Below, piece by piece: positions 48,020 to 60,222 of a DNA stretch of 64,000 bases. How positions within the stretch are numbered: the first letter of the stretch is position 1; each line of letters opens with the position of its first letter. This DNA comes from Lithospermum erythrorhizon (lineage: Eukaryota > Streptophyta > Magnoliopsida > Boraginales > Boraginaceae). The stretch is from assembly GCA_019722365.1 (NCBI GenBank), contig JADFUC010001895.1, forward strand, positions 496,001-560,000. Reading direction: 5' to 3'. Both the position numbers and the translations under genes were made by a program. A model generated the notes under the pieces. The model was not told the origin of the DNA. It ran no database searches and saw only the letters and a program-made list of their open reading frames with translations.

Positions 48020-49085
48020 TTCTTTAACTGTGTAAATTTCTGGAGGATATTCCCAGAGTGTTGGGTGAAATACATGAAGATGGTAAGAGCCATATTGGAG
48101 CTCGGTCCTGGCCATGAGCCGCGAGAAATTTAAGATATTCGCGGCGCACAATGAAAGATGCGGCCTGTCGCAATAACCGAGTGTGGCCTTGTCGGAGGAT
48201 GAGGAAACTGACTCACAGTCGCATGCCTACTTTCGATGGTAGGCAGATTCCTTTGCCCGTGTGGGGAATTGACTGGTAAGAGAAAATTACCCGAGGCGAA
48301 GGGGGGAGGAGTATGCCGTTGTGGTAGTAGGCTACTTGTTAAGTGGGTGAAGCGCATTCGGCAAGAGGACTAGGAGTGAGGAGAATTTGTGCGGTTTATG
48401 GAAAAATATCTTTCGGTTGGCATTCCAAAATTTTGGTATCCCGGATAATAGTGCTTCGGTTGAAGGCGGGTTGATGGACTTTTGCGAGAGTTCGGGATTG
48501 AGCCGCCGCCCGTCTATTATCCATGACTAATGGGCAGTAGGTCATGAATCGAATCATATTTAAGGGTGTAAAGAAAAAAATAATACAAAAGCGGACGGGG
48601 GTAAGGAAGTGGATTGAGGAACTTCTGAGACGGTTTATAGTCGTCCTGATCCGCCTTTAGTTGTGCGGCAGGGAGAAGCTCACTTTTTAACTTTGGTATA
48701 TGGTGCCGAGCGATTTTGTTGGTAGAGCAAGTTGCCGCTACGGGCAAATTGGGTTAAAACCGAAAAAGTTAATGATCGGAGGATGAAACGACTCGGCTTC
48801 ATAGAAGAGCGAAAGAGGCGAGGCTTTTTACAAGATTCTCGAGTCTGAAGCGAACATGGCGGGGCAATACAAGAGCGGGTTAAAAATCGCCAATTTACCG
48901 TATCGGGGATCTGAGTGTTGCGGTGCGGTCGTGAGTCGGCCGGGGAGTAAAGGGAAAACTAAATACAAATGGGAAGGACCGTATCGAGATTGAAGAAGGT
49001 CGTAGGCGGCAGCGTATGAACTCGAGGACTTAGATGGGAGAAATGATCATGACGGACACAGCGTATTCTAGTATGTCGTTATTAT
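48020..49085 (+). pseudogene. Integrase and pol C-terminus of element C
   Basis: Blocks in order are PLPVWGIDWV (48250-48280), YAVVVVGYL (48310-48340), LWKNIF (48398-48415) with FGIPDN (48433-48450), DFCESSGL (48478-48500), KWIEEL-like (48605-48625) and LVYGAER (48692-48713). The pol end follows with KWEGPYR and AYELEDLDG (48965-49040). This is the gypsy integrase core followed by its C-terminal tail. Multiple shifts are present. Confidence 0.8.
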
Positions 49086-52000
49086 GTGTAAGCGGATAGG
49101 ACTATGTAACCGCCCAGAGAGGTCATTCTCTTTTTTGAGATAGTTTAATAAAGGAGCCTCTTTTTAAATTATCCTTAATTAAAGCTACGTGGAAGCAGCT
49201 ACGACTTTTAGTAGCGTCTTAAACAATGCGATCTCGGACCGTAGGCAGGCGGTCACTCGTCGGTCATAAAAAACAAGGGCCCGTCGATGCTAATAAAAGC
49301 TGATAGAACGGGGAAATAAAAATGCTTGTCGCCCTGCCCAATTATCTTAGGCAGGGCAGCGCATATCCAGCAGCCTGGCTATAAATTTAGGCACCGAGGG
49401 CTAACGCTATAGTGGGTTAAAAAGCGACAGGATAAAACCGCTCTTAGGTGGGGTCTGTCGTGATCTTAAAAATGAAAAAACAAGAGTACGGAAGGTTTGA
49501 TGCGATTCCCGTAATAAAAGACGGATTACAAGCGGTTCGAGGAATATACGAGGAAAGAAGACTCTGCTGACTTAGAAAGATACAAATAAAAATACAAAAG
49601 TACAAGCTACGCAATCGGATAAATGCTTTGGGAAGGCGGCCTCATAATCTGTCTTCGCAAATCAGGAGTCGGCGAACAAGTGCGAAGTAAACCCGATCCG
49701 CGTTATGCTTTGTAGTTATCTGATAGGTGGATTAGCGTCCTTGTATGTCAGGAAAGCAGCCTTGGCTTAAATCATGCAGCATCTTTGCAACCTCATTTTC
49801 CCAGAAGTCGCCGGAAAAGTGAATGTGAATGGCCTCGCTGCTAACGGTGGCGGCAGGCCCTCCTACATTTGGAGAGAGTGCGAACCTTCCCTTTCCTTGA
49901 TTTTGTGCCTAAATGACCTGCCGATATCTCGGATATCGTTGGGCCACTTTTCTTTGCTCGCTTTGTGTGCTCCGCTTTCTACTCTAGCGGGTGAAAGCAG
50001 TAATTATTGAGTCATTATCATTTCATCGTCTGAATGTCTTGTTCTGGGCACTCACTCTTACTCATTGCGTTAGCCAGGCCGTGCGCCCATTTTCGTTTTA
50101 CATTTCTGGAGGCAGTTCCCTCTGAGACCTCTTGTAACATTTGTGGAAGGTGCTCTCCCAAGCCGCTGGTCGCGAGGAATAGGCTGGCGTCGGGGAGGAA
50201 GTAGGGAGAAAGCGGAGTTAAATTTAAAAAATAAAAAAAAGTTAAGAAGAATAGAACCACTTGCTCGGATGACGTGTGGCTTGCTCCAATGGATCATAAA
50301 GCCATCGAAATCATAGCCGCCCCATTCTAGGATGAGGGATTTAGAAGCCTCGAATCTTCGATCTTATTTCGGAGGAGGAGCCTCAGGTGATTATCGGCCA
50401 GCCCAGAGTAGGGAGAAGGGAGACTTAAATTCGGAAGAATACTCCCATGGAGGAAGTAGCTTCGAGAACTTCGCCTCAGGAAATGAGAGCGGAGAGTTTG
50501 GAAGCGCCCAGGAGCGAGAGCGAGAGAGAAGTCGGATACAGGCATTAGCGGTATGTGACGGAGAGGATCGGGAGGCGGATCTTAGAGATGAGTCGGCTAT
50601 CTACCAATCCTCTTAGGCCGACGAGCAGCATGCTTCTTGCGGGCCCCAAATACTCTAGGCCTCTCGTCGTCCGGGCTCGGCCTCTTGATCGCGTAGAAGC
50701 GAAGAGTGTTGGCGGGTGTGTAGTGGCACTTGGGAACACCAATGGAGTCCGTCAGGGAAGCGAGACGCCTTCACGCCGCTACGGAATAAAAATGGCTACT
50801 TGTAGCGAAAAAGAGGACATCTCGGGGCTCAGCGCTGACCTACGGCCGCTCGAAGGATATAAATGCATAAGAGAAAGGAAGTGGTAAAATAAAGCGACTA
50901 AATAAACGTATGTAAGAAACATGTGCTCGTGTTACATACCCAGCGAGACCAGGAGGTATCGTAATGCTGGAGCGGAGACGATACCGGCAGATCAGGCGCC
51001 TAACCCGTAGAAGATTTGGTAAAACTGACGGAGCATCGAATGCAGAGCGAAGGGTCTCCCAATGGGCACGTGATCGAGCCGGGCGTCTTAGCCCGGCGAG
51101 GGCCGGGCAGTGGCGCCTGAGGACCCGTACGCAGGGACGGCACCATCCATCTACTTCCCACGAAGCATACTTGGAATGCCACTTAGGGTTTGGAGATGTA
51201 TACATCTTGGATATGCAGATGTCTGACCCGACTGCGGGAAAGGAGGTGAGCCGCCTGGAATGCGGTGTTATGACAAGCGAAGGTATAACTCACAGGGACG
51301 GTTCTATGCGAACTATATTACGGAACCCCTTTATAGAAGATGGTGATCTGGCCGCTGCGGCCAGAGGCGTATTTGCCACGGAGCCAGAGTTCGCGGCCAT
51401 TTAGCGGAGTTATTTCTGGCAGAGAAAGGGAAATCTGCTTAGTAGGAGGGGACTCTGTATGCGTAGTTGTCGGCAGGGATAGGGACAGTTCGATTGTCGC
51501 TTGAATTGACCGGGGGCTCGGGCACTTATCACTTATTAAGTCGCGAGGCTCCCTGAGGAATGGAAAATCTTGCCTAAGTTATCTAAATCACTTCTAGGGA
51601 AAGGGGACAGTGGGGAGTCTAGAAAGATGGTAGGCATGGCGGGTGCAAGATGCTTTGAGGTTGTCTCAGTTGTGAAGGTCGGCTGCATTTGTTCACGATC
51701 TGGGAGGATTATTGAGGGGGCCGTAGTTGTTGATATAGGTGACCCAGGCGATTCTTTCTAGGACCTTCATGTCATGGACCGCCCGGCATCAAGTCTTCTG
51801 ACACTTTGAGGAATTTCTAAGTATTGTGAAATGGAGTCGTGGAAAGGAGTAAGCCTTAATGGCTATGACGATAACCTCGGCGCCCCGAGGCCAGAGTAAA
51901 GCCCTCTGGCCGCAAAGAGATTAGGGATCCATTACCGCTACGGGAGAGTCCGGCCTGGAAGGAACTTCTGATGTTTTTACGGTAGGGCTGCCGGCCGTAT

Positions 52001-52640
52001 ACGTAAAAACCACAGGCCTCGAGTTAACACGAAAACGAAGATAAAATAATAATCATGAGCGAGGTGGAAAATTTTTTGGGGCCCGATCCAGTTCGCATTC
52101 ACAAAAAAAAATCTAGAAGAGAGAAAGAAATGCAAATGACAAAAACTGAAATCGGCAGCCAAACTCCCCGAATCGACAAAAGCCAAACAAATCTGAACAA
52201 ACGAGAAAAAAGGCGAGTATCCTACTTTGGCCTCACTGTCGAGATGGTGCTTCCGTCGAGAGATAGTTGGACACGGATATTACCCAACCTTGAAGGCGAA
52301 GAAGTAAGTAAACTGACGATTGTAGAAATTACATAGCAGTACGGGTTCGTGGCGTACACAAGGCGAGGAGGAATTAGAAGGAAGTTGAAGGTAGGCCAGT
52401 TGCGAAAGTAGAAGGAAGAGCAGGTTGTAGTAGATAAGTGTGAAATAAAGTACAATGAATGACAAAGGTCACCCTTTTATAGGAGCATGACCGATAGCGA
52501 AATTAAAGCTTTCTCGGGGTAGGAAACATCGTGTAAAGGTAGTTTCGGATTCAGCAATAGAAGGGTCAAGCTGTTTAATAAATCGTGATTCAGCGGTTGT
52601 TTGATGAAACCCATGATGCTTATCAAAACCCCGCGTTGCA
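49086..52640. other. Pol-to-LTR region of element C
   Basis: This part is richer in G+C than most of the window, and its ORFs lie on both strands (for example 50332-50616, 50964-51404, and minus 50840-51205). None has a family I recognise. Tat-type gypsy elements often have a long stretch or an extra ORF here, but this is not shown by the sequence. A GC-rich inverted motif GCCCGGCGAGGGCCGGGC lies near 51090-51107. Confidence 0.4.
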
Positions 52641-52899
52641 CAAATCCAGCAGCTTTGTATTTATTAGCAGTAGGATTGATAGATAATTTTGAAGAAAAAT
52701 TACTATGGATATATGAGTATAATCACAATCCCAGTAGTTAAAGGGATAACTTTAAAGTCATCTTACTACGTTATTAATCTCTAGCAATATAATTAAATAT
52801 ATGAGCAGGAGAACTTCTGATCTTGTTGGTAAATATTAGTGTGGCGTGAATTTAATTTCACTCGACTCATGTTGTAATATCGATCGTATGATATCTACA

Positions 52900-53655
52900 G
52901 TTAGTCATAGGAGGGTTAGATGAAAACCCAATATCTTTGATAGCCGAGGATGAACAAAGCGGAAAAAGTGCTTGGGAGAATTACGGCCAAAGAGGCGAGT
53001 ACTTAGGGTTTTTGGTGAAAAGTTTCTGGCTTATGATGAAAAAGCACAAAGTTTCAGCATATAGGGCTAGGTTAAGCAATAGATAAGCCGGCCGTTAAGT
53101 ATTAGTTGGTACCGTTAACTCTGATAGTTCGTTAAGACCTTTAATGAGTTCTTAATGAAGTTGAAGTATTTAATTAAAATTTAATTAAATAGTAATGAGT
53201 CGATATCGATGTCTTTGAGTTATCGATAAATACTAAAAATTAATCGAACCAATTAAATAGCTATTTAATTGATTACATTTGTTCGTCGATATTACGTAAA
53301 ATGTAGAACCGCGTAATTGAGAAATCGTTTACCGATTATATGGTCTTTAATTTAAATGCATGAAATACATAAGCTTCAGCGTCATTTGTATGTGTGTGAC
53401 GCCCACAGGCTCGAGATAATAGTAAGTTGTATAATAATAATAATTGTGCGATTCTTATTATTATAACGATTAATAGTAAAGATCTATGATATTTCATGTA
53501 AAAAGCTAAATTATCGCGGAGGCATATTTGGTAATATCTGAGTGCCCAAGTTGAACTATTTAAGTTAATAAATCGCGTTTAAGCGCATTGGTAAATGAAT
53601 TCTTTCTGCGTTAATAGCAGCAGGCGTAATAAATGGAGCCAAATTCTGGGTGATT
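52900..53655 (-). mobile_element. Probable B-like LTR, antisense, inside element C
   Basis: GATAATAGTAAGTTGTATAA at 53416-53435 and the following TTATTATTATAACGATTAA match the antisense LTR at 595-656. CATTTGTATGTGTGTGAC also matches 24914-24931. The piece lies directly before the 3' LTR of C. The ends are not resolved. Confidence 0.4.
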
Positions 53656-53659
53656 TCTG

Positions 53660-54189
53660 TAGTCTTGATGAATTCAGCGGATCGAGGATCGTTTCTTTAG
53701 CAATTCATGAATTCTTTGGAAGAGGCTGATATATATCTGAAATTCGGTACGTCTGGCAGGAGATCGATAGGCATGGTAAAGTGCGATCGTAGGATGGAGG
53801 CGTGGCGTAATCACTTATGTGAGAAAGAGATGCTTATGGCCGGTACCGATCTTTCTCACATAAATATCACGATGAGTACGATTAAAGGGGGCCAAAATTT
53901 TGATTAAAATGCAGTTTAGTATGTTGTACATATCTTTCACAATTCTTGGCTTGTTCGTCGGAGTGTTTGTGGCCAAGTAGTCATGACTTTCGAGATCAGT
54001 AGGACCTCACGACCCATTGGAGGACATCTTAGTAGATCTTCTCGAGGCCATTCTGAGGAGAAAGTCAGGTCAGGATGATTAGAAGGACGATTTGTGGAGT
54101 TAGTAGGAGGGAGTCGGTCAGGTTGAAGGATTAAAATTTGAAATTAAACTAGTTGGCGATTCGAATACTTGAAGTAAATTGTGCCAGCA
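53660..54189 (+). repeat. 3' LTR of element C (start approximate)
   Basis: It is co-linear with 43375-43905 and ends TGTGCCAGCA at 54189. The sequence after 54190 has no counterpart downstream of the 5' LTR, which fixes the right end to within a few bases. Confidence 0.75.
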
Positions 54190-54324
54190 AACTTTCCATG
54201 CAATATCTCTCTGTATATTATGTTTTCCCTAGATTATTAGTTTTAAGAAACAATATCGCTGAATTATCAAAAAAAGGACAAAAAAAACCATGCCACTAAT
54301 TTTCATTAGTTTTATCTTCCAACC

Positions 54325-54837
54325 ATGGTGTATGTTGTAGGTGATTGCTGCTTTTCCGGTGGAATGCAAGGTCCTGGTGGAATGAATTTGCACTTGGGAA
54401 AATGGTGCAAAGGAAGCAAAAGTGTATCGTCTTCTGTAGGATCACAAGGATTAATTTCTAACCCTGGGTATGTAATTGATGTTCGAGCTGATGGGAGATG
54501 GGGTCAGAGTTCTTTAAATTCAACATCAACGGTAACTTGTTTCACTTATTTCTCTTGCAATCAACATCATCCTCTGCTCAATTTCTGGCATAGAATATCC
54601 CTTTTATACTTATAGCATATATGTTCAAAGTGGCATATCTAGTTATGCCTTGCATGTTCCAAATAGATGATTGGCAAAAGAGCTATATTAAGTTCATTAA
54701 ACTAGTTTGTTTGTTGTCTTTTTATTTGGGTTCAGGGCAACATTAATGATTCGAAGTTGCTGAAAAGATGCAAATATGATCAAAGCAAGGAATTCACAGT
54801 CACAACCTCAAATAGAATGTTGAGAGCTGGGCATTAG
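54325..54837 (+). CDS. Small two-exon gene or gene 3' end, family not recognised
   Basis: Exon 1 (54325-54531) ends ACG|GTAACT and exon 2 (54736-54837) follows TTGGGTTCAG. Both are phase 0 and join into 102 residues ending with TAG. The protein starts MVYVVGDCCFSGGMQGPGGM. It contains WCKGSKSVSSSVGSQG and DVRADGRWGQSS, and ends with a basic tail (KLLKRCKYDQSKEF, RMLRAGH). There is no signal peptide or clear membrane span. The phase-consistent intron with good splice signals argues for a real gene. The ATG lies only 136 bases after the 3' LTR of element C, so the frame may be the surviving 3' end of a longer gene cut by that insertion. I do not recognise the family and assign no function. Confidence 0.5.
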
Positions 54838-55955
54838 TTGAGTTTGTAAAAGGTCCAAGGGAGCTAGCCCACAACTTCTTGCAAAGTCCATGGGCCTTTT
54901 ATTAGAGCAATAAGCCATCTTCCAAGTTCCAAGTTCCAATAAACCATCACATTTTTGGGCTTAAAATTATTCAAATGACATCTTATTACACCAACTACTC
55001 TACTAGTCTACTTTTTCCGATGACATTTAATTGTCATTCTAGGTTGAAAAAATTGATTAGGTTTTCTTTATCGTTTAGCAAAAATTAATATTTTGCATTT
55101 TAATGCTATTTTTGTTGATAAATTATCAGCCAAATGAATGATATAGTTTTTAATTAATTGTCGTTTTAAATTTCGATATAATTTTCAATGGTACATTCTT
55201 AGCAATTCGTGTATTTACTCTAGGATAATAGTAAATATCGCAATAGGGAGTATTCTAATCTTTTTTGTGAACTATACATGAAAACGATTGGTCACGTGGG
55301 CAGCAACAGTCTATGGTATTGATTAGTTTGTTAAAACATTAGCTATTAGGATTAAATAACTGCCACTATATAAGAATGTGGTCTTGATGAGTGGTTATGG
55401 TATGGACACATAAATCTTACCTTGTTTTAGTCTGGTAGATTATTATTTATTCTTGTTTTATGGTTGATTACAAGTAAAAGTCCTTATTCTTTACCTTGTA
55501 TTAAGGTCATTTATTATTCAACATTGATCAAATTCTCTATATTGAAGGTCAACGTATTTTCTTTAGTAGTCTAGAAATGAAATTTATTATCGCATTCTGC
55601 TATCCGATTTCTCTCAAGTTTTCACAATTTTAACATTTTACTTTAAATCAAGTTATAGTAATACATAAGTAACAACATAAACCAAGTCAACCACACATTT
55701 TAGTGATTGCAAAATCAAGATAGATAATTTAAATATGTAGAAATCACATGAATATTATAATATGACATATTGTTTGGTCGTCTCTTAGTTTTTACATACC
55801 TAGCTTGAATGCTATTTTGTGAATTTTTTTATATAGATATAGGCAAAAAATTAGACTTTGTTTCTCGTTTATCATCAGCATATACATATGCATATTTTCT
55901 CTTATATATTCAACGAAAATATTTAATCATATACACTAGTTATTATGAGTCACGT

Positions 55956-55959
<4 letters not shown>
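54838..55959. other. Gene-free AT-rich stretch
   Basis: It includes the probable 3' UTR of the preceding reading frame. Nothing else was identified. Confidence 0.4.

Positions 55960-56008
<49 letters not shown>
55960..56008. repeat. (TA)n microsatellite
   Basis: About 24 TA units run uninterrupted. The Ile-Tyr tail of the ORF at 55809-56009 is a translation of this repeat. Confidence 0.97.
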
Positions 56009-56011
<3 letters not shown>

Positions 56012-57667
56012 TAGTATAGTAAACATACTAGGATACTGTAATAATATACTCCTAATGTATACTACTTGCCGTGGTTTTGGATTTATGAGAACAACATTCC
56101 AAATCTATAGTATGAAAAAGTGAAAAAACATCATTATATTAATTGTTCAATGTTGATCTCTTCTTATCTTAAAGAAAATGAGATGGACATTTGAATTCAA
56201 CAATTACATATAATCTCCTAGATTTTCTTTGTACGCGTCCAGTGTGAATTCTTCATTTCCTCACAACAATTCTCAAACCAACTACATTTGTAGGACGGAC
56301 GAAGCAATAGTAATTAAAAAAAGAGACTAAGAAAATCCCTCACAAACGGAATAAGAATTTATGTTATACGGAGTAATTTAAGTGGAATTTTATGTTACAT
56401 ATTGCTAAAATAATTACATGTGTTTTTGTTTTTATATTTAGATTAATTTATTATAAAAGACAATACATACATAATACGGAGTATATTACAATATTAACAT
56501 AATGTAACATTTCTAAAGGGGTCTCACTTTTGTAATATTAGATCTGACTCCTTCTAAATGGATTAATAATTGTAGGGAACTAATGGAAATATATAAACAT
56601 CTGGCGATATTTTGTGAGAATAACCAAATATTCATACGAAATTATATTGAAATGATTATAACGGAAGCGGAACAAAACGTAAACATAAAGCCGGATCGAG
56701 TAGCATTAAATGACTTTCCTTAAAACATATTCGACATCTTAGCGGTGCTTAGGACAACAAAAGAGGTGATCGTTTTCGAGGATAAAATGATGACGATCAA
56801 CTTCTGAGCACAAGTGAATCAATCGACGAACCACATGAGCTTGATGTATCACGAACAAAAGCAAAAGAAAAGAGAGAATGGTGCTCTCGGAATCGAAATT
56901 TTTTTACGTGTTTTTTGGTGTGTGGAGATGATGGAGCTAATGCATGATTAAGTAGGCTAGATGCGTAGGCGCAAATCAATTGTACTTTCAATCTGATTGA
57001 TGGTGATCTAAGCGCGTTTATAGCATTTCTTTAATACTTAATCATAATTTGAAGCGTTGAAGTTTGAGCTATTCAGTGCAAAAGCGAGCTAGACCGGGAG
57101 CAAAAAGTGGCTCGCACGACCCCCACTTTTGGTCATACACACAAGCTGATTCAGTTCCCCCCCACCGGAGCTGCATTCGTGTCCACAGTCATACAGCACT
57201 TTGGACTACTTGAATTCCGACTCATTTCCCCAGTTGCGCCCCCATGACAATCGTAGACTTTTTTGGCATAGTAGTTAATCAATTCTTAAAATTAAATAGG
57301 AGGCTTTCTTTATAAGGTGAGCATCATCCTTCCTCCTCCTATGTGGTACAACTCAAATTTTCAAACTTTATGGCTTGCTCCCTTTTTTTTACCTGAGGCT
57401 CATTGTGTATGAATGAAGATCTGAGTTTGAATTACAAACACTATATCCAACAATAATTAGTAATATTATTGAGAGTTAATTGCTAATTTGGACACGTAGT
57501 TTCAATTTATGACAATAGTATTACATATTTAGCCCCTAAATGGTATATATACAATGTCGTTGATATTTGATCTCAGTCAAATATGAGGCGTGATGACAAA
57601 CCCGTGATAACTTTTTCTTCGTATAGGATTTGAATACGTTGTAGTTAATGATTGTTTAAATATTTAT
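56009..57667. other. Gene-free stretch
   Basis: No gene was identified. Around 57050-57260 the DNA is less AT-rich and includes an imperfect hairpin (AAAAGTGG ... CCACTTTT near 57101-57130). Its nature is unknown. Confidence 0.35.
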
Positions 57668-57669
57668 TA

Positions 57670-57916
57670 CTCCCTCCATTTCACGAAGATTGACTACTTT
57701 TTTTTATAGTTGTAATTTTTAAACTTTGACCTTAAATATATTTGTTTGTATTGTATAATATTTTATAAAAAATATATCAATGGAAAGAGTTGAAATGTAG
57801 TTTTCATTGATACAGTTTTCATCAATATTATACAATACAAACAAAAATATATACGTTTAAAATTCAAGAGATGAATAAAAAGTTAAAAGTGGATAATTTT
57901 TATGGGATGGAGGGAG
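57670..57916. mobile_element. Stowaway MITE, 247 bp
   Basis: The ends CTCCCTCCATTTCA and its counterpart TGGGATGGAGGGAG are flanked by TA (57668-57669 and 57917-57918). The interior holds a second inverted arrangement (TTGTATTGTATAATATT ... AATATTATACAATACAA), so the whole unit can fold into a long hairpin. Confidence 0.85.
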
Positions 57917-58315
57917 TATATCCCAAACTAATAGAGTTACGGAGTATAAACTAAAACAATTTTTCCCCGAAAATCAAGTGTGTAAATATTCAAGAGATTT
58001 GATAAAACTAAATAAATTAGTTTGTAAACTTGAGTCACTATTGGTGCGTACGGCAAGAATCGGTCATGGACCTTTATATAGTGAAGCTAGTGATCGATCT
58101 GACGTCTTAAAGTGGATTATGTCGTAAACGAATAGTAGAAGTTACTAATGTATAATTAGAATCTCTATCCTTTTTTACCATTATCATTATATATTGTTCT
58201 TACGGAGTATAATCTAAGTAAACCTTAATGATTACATTATGAGCGTTAACACTGCATTAAGGACTAGGACAAATTTAATCATGATTAACTCAGAGAACAA
58301 TATCGATTTGTGATG

Positions 58316-58422
58316 AATAAGGCTTCTAGCCTAATGGTTATCACCCCAAACCTCCATATGAGAGGTCTTGGGTTCGATCCACAGAGGGATTTTATAAAAC
58401 ATTCTTCATCTGGAAAAAAAAA
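58316..58422 (+). mobile_element. Very short tRNA-derived SINE, 107 bp, with 14-bp target-site duplication
   Basis: ATCGATTTGTGATG lies at 58302-58315 and again, identical, at 58423-58436. Between them is a tRNA-like sequence with an A box (TAGCCTAATGG, 58327-58337) and a B box (GGTTCGATCCA, 58371-58381). A short tail region follows and ends in an A-run right before the second duplication. Pol III boxes, an A tail and long duplications together define a SINE. The body beyond the tRNA head is only about 35 bases. Confidence 0.92.
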
Positions 58423-58436
58423 ATCGATTTGTGATG

Positions 58437-59730
58437 TTACTAGGCATCGACTTAGTAAACACGCAATTTTATTAATGGACTACTCCATAGTCTATAAGTA
58501 ATATAGAAGTTTTAATTTGTTCATACTAATAAGATATAAGTTATGTACATGACAACATTATTTTATTTAAACAAAAAACAAAATTCAATTTATAAATTTC
58601 TTGCAAAATCGAACATATATATGACAATCTCCTTTTCAATCAAACTCCTCTAGATTATTAACTTGTGATCGACAATATCCCGATCTCGAGATACGTATGT
58701 CATCTTTCTCCTGTAATCCAAATGTGTATTTGACTAATTAAGATTATTAAGGCTTGGTTAAATATTTTAGATTATTTTCAACAATTAATTTATTATGATA
58801 AATGTCATTTCAAGTCGTATTTATCATTGAACTTAATTTGGAAAACCTTACATATGTAGGTAGTAATAATTAAACCTTATAATAACATACTGAGTAGTAA
58901 TATCTAAAATGGTAATGATGGTAATTAAGTATTGCTAACGCGGATGTGGTCAATAAAGAGATGTGAACACGATATTAAAGTCGTCTAAAATCCTAGATAT
59001 CACATGCAATGGATAGTCCAAAAGAGCGTTCTTTTTCAGTGAGTGGCGGAATGTATTATGATACAAATCGAGGGCGCACGTCTGGCTGAAAAATACTTCT
59101 TAAATATTAACAATTTATTACATAAACCATTACTTGGATTTTTGTAGAGGAACTCAAATCAATAATGTAGTGGTGCCGTCAATGCTTGATTAGGAGCGGA
59201 AAACTAAGTCAACACAATAGATGCCCATTATTGTTGATCTTTAATTTATTTGAAGGAATTAATTATTTTCTTCAAGTTTATACTCCGTATGAACTAACAT
59301 AGATCATGCATGGTACGAAGAGTAAGCCACAAGTAATTACACATAAACATCCTACATTAGTTGTTGGTGTCATTTCGAATTAATATATAAGGTCTTGGTT
59401 TACTCCACCTATTGTCAATTGATTAGTTTAGAGTGTAATCCTGAGATGATTATCGTGGTATCAGTCGGGCAAAAGTAGTGATAGGCGTGGCAATCCCGTC
59501 AATGTTAAATGTCGACGTATAATGCAAATGAGAAGGATTACGCATGTATAATATCGTGGAGATTACGTATTTGAGAATCTATCATCAGGCTGAAATTAAG
59601 CATCGTCGCCTAAAAGGGTCTACATAAGTTAAGTCAAATTAAATCATATACTCCGCATTAGTTTACAGTTTACATAGTATCGATCTTGAGAATGATCTTT
59701 TGAATCATTCTGATGCTAAAATCGATTATT
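58437..59730. other. Gene-free AT-rich stretch
   Basis: No gene or repeat could be supported. Confidence 0.4.
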
Positions 59731-59732
59731 TA

Positions 59733-59967
59733 CTCCCTCCATTTTTTATATTGTTAGACGTTTAATTTTATATATATATTAAGAAAATCAATATAATATT
59801 AGAAATGTAAATAGTTCTTGTAAATTACTATTTTACATATAGAGGCAAATAAAATATATTATTTGATAACTTTTGAACATTAATTTTTATATTGAAATTT
59901 TAAGACTGACTTACCATTTGAATAAATTATCAATTGCTAAAAGACCTTCTATTATGAAATGGAGGAA
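59733..59967. mobile_element. MITE with Stowaway-like ends, eroded on the right
   Basis: The left end is TA + CTCCCTCCATTTTTTATA. The right end is TATTATGAAATGGAGGAAT, complementary but missing part of GGAGGGAG. The interior is AT-rich and non-coding. Confidence 0.55.
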
Positions 59968-59977
59968 TCTTTATAAT

Positions 59978-60222
59978 TTTATAATCTTTTCCATGAGGCA
60001 TAGTTATTGGTAAAGAGCGAGAGTGTTAAATCTGACACCACAACCTCTTTCATGAGGTATGGGTTGAATCATACTGAAGTGAGCCAGAATCTCGTATTGA
60101 AGTGGTTTAAAAGGAAGCTCTGGATTCGGTAGGTTAGAGGCACGTCAGCGATTCACCTCATCCGTAGAATCAGCGGTGGCGCCAGTATTGGTGTAACTTG
60201 ATTTCACACTTTTGAGAGAGTA
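59978..60222 (+). mobile_element. tRNA-derived SINE (family S2), copy 2
   Basis: The A-box-like TAGTTATTGGTAAAGAGCG (60002) and B-box-like GGGTTGAATCA (60061) head a body that matches copy 1 (TCGTATTGAAGT..TTTAAA..GGA.GCT) and a similar CACTTTTGAGAG end. CTTTATAAT on both sides (59969-59977, 60223-60231) may be the target-site duplication. Confidence 0.55.

Larger units (their letters stand above)
43375..54189 (+). mobile_element. Ty3/gypsy retrotransposon C, about 10.8 kb, decayed
   Basis: Similar LTRs of about 0.53 kb flank gag, protease, RT, RNase H and integrase remains in Ty3/gypsy order. About 4.5 kb of further sequence lies between the end of pol (about 49080) and the 3' LTR, a layout known from Tat-type gypsy elements. 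Every domain is crossed by frame shifts. The target-site duplication could not be found, and the LTR start is approximate. ORFs at 49774-51761 and 52055-52455 have no family assignment. Confidence 0.85.

Noticed and set aside
55809..56009. 66-codon ORF ending in an Ile-Tyr run
   Set aside because: Its second half is the (TA)n repeat, and the first half has no support.
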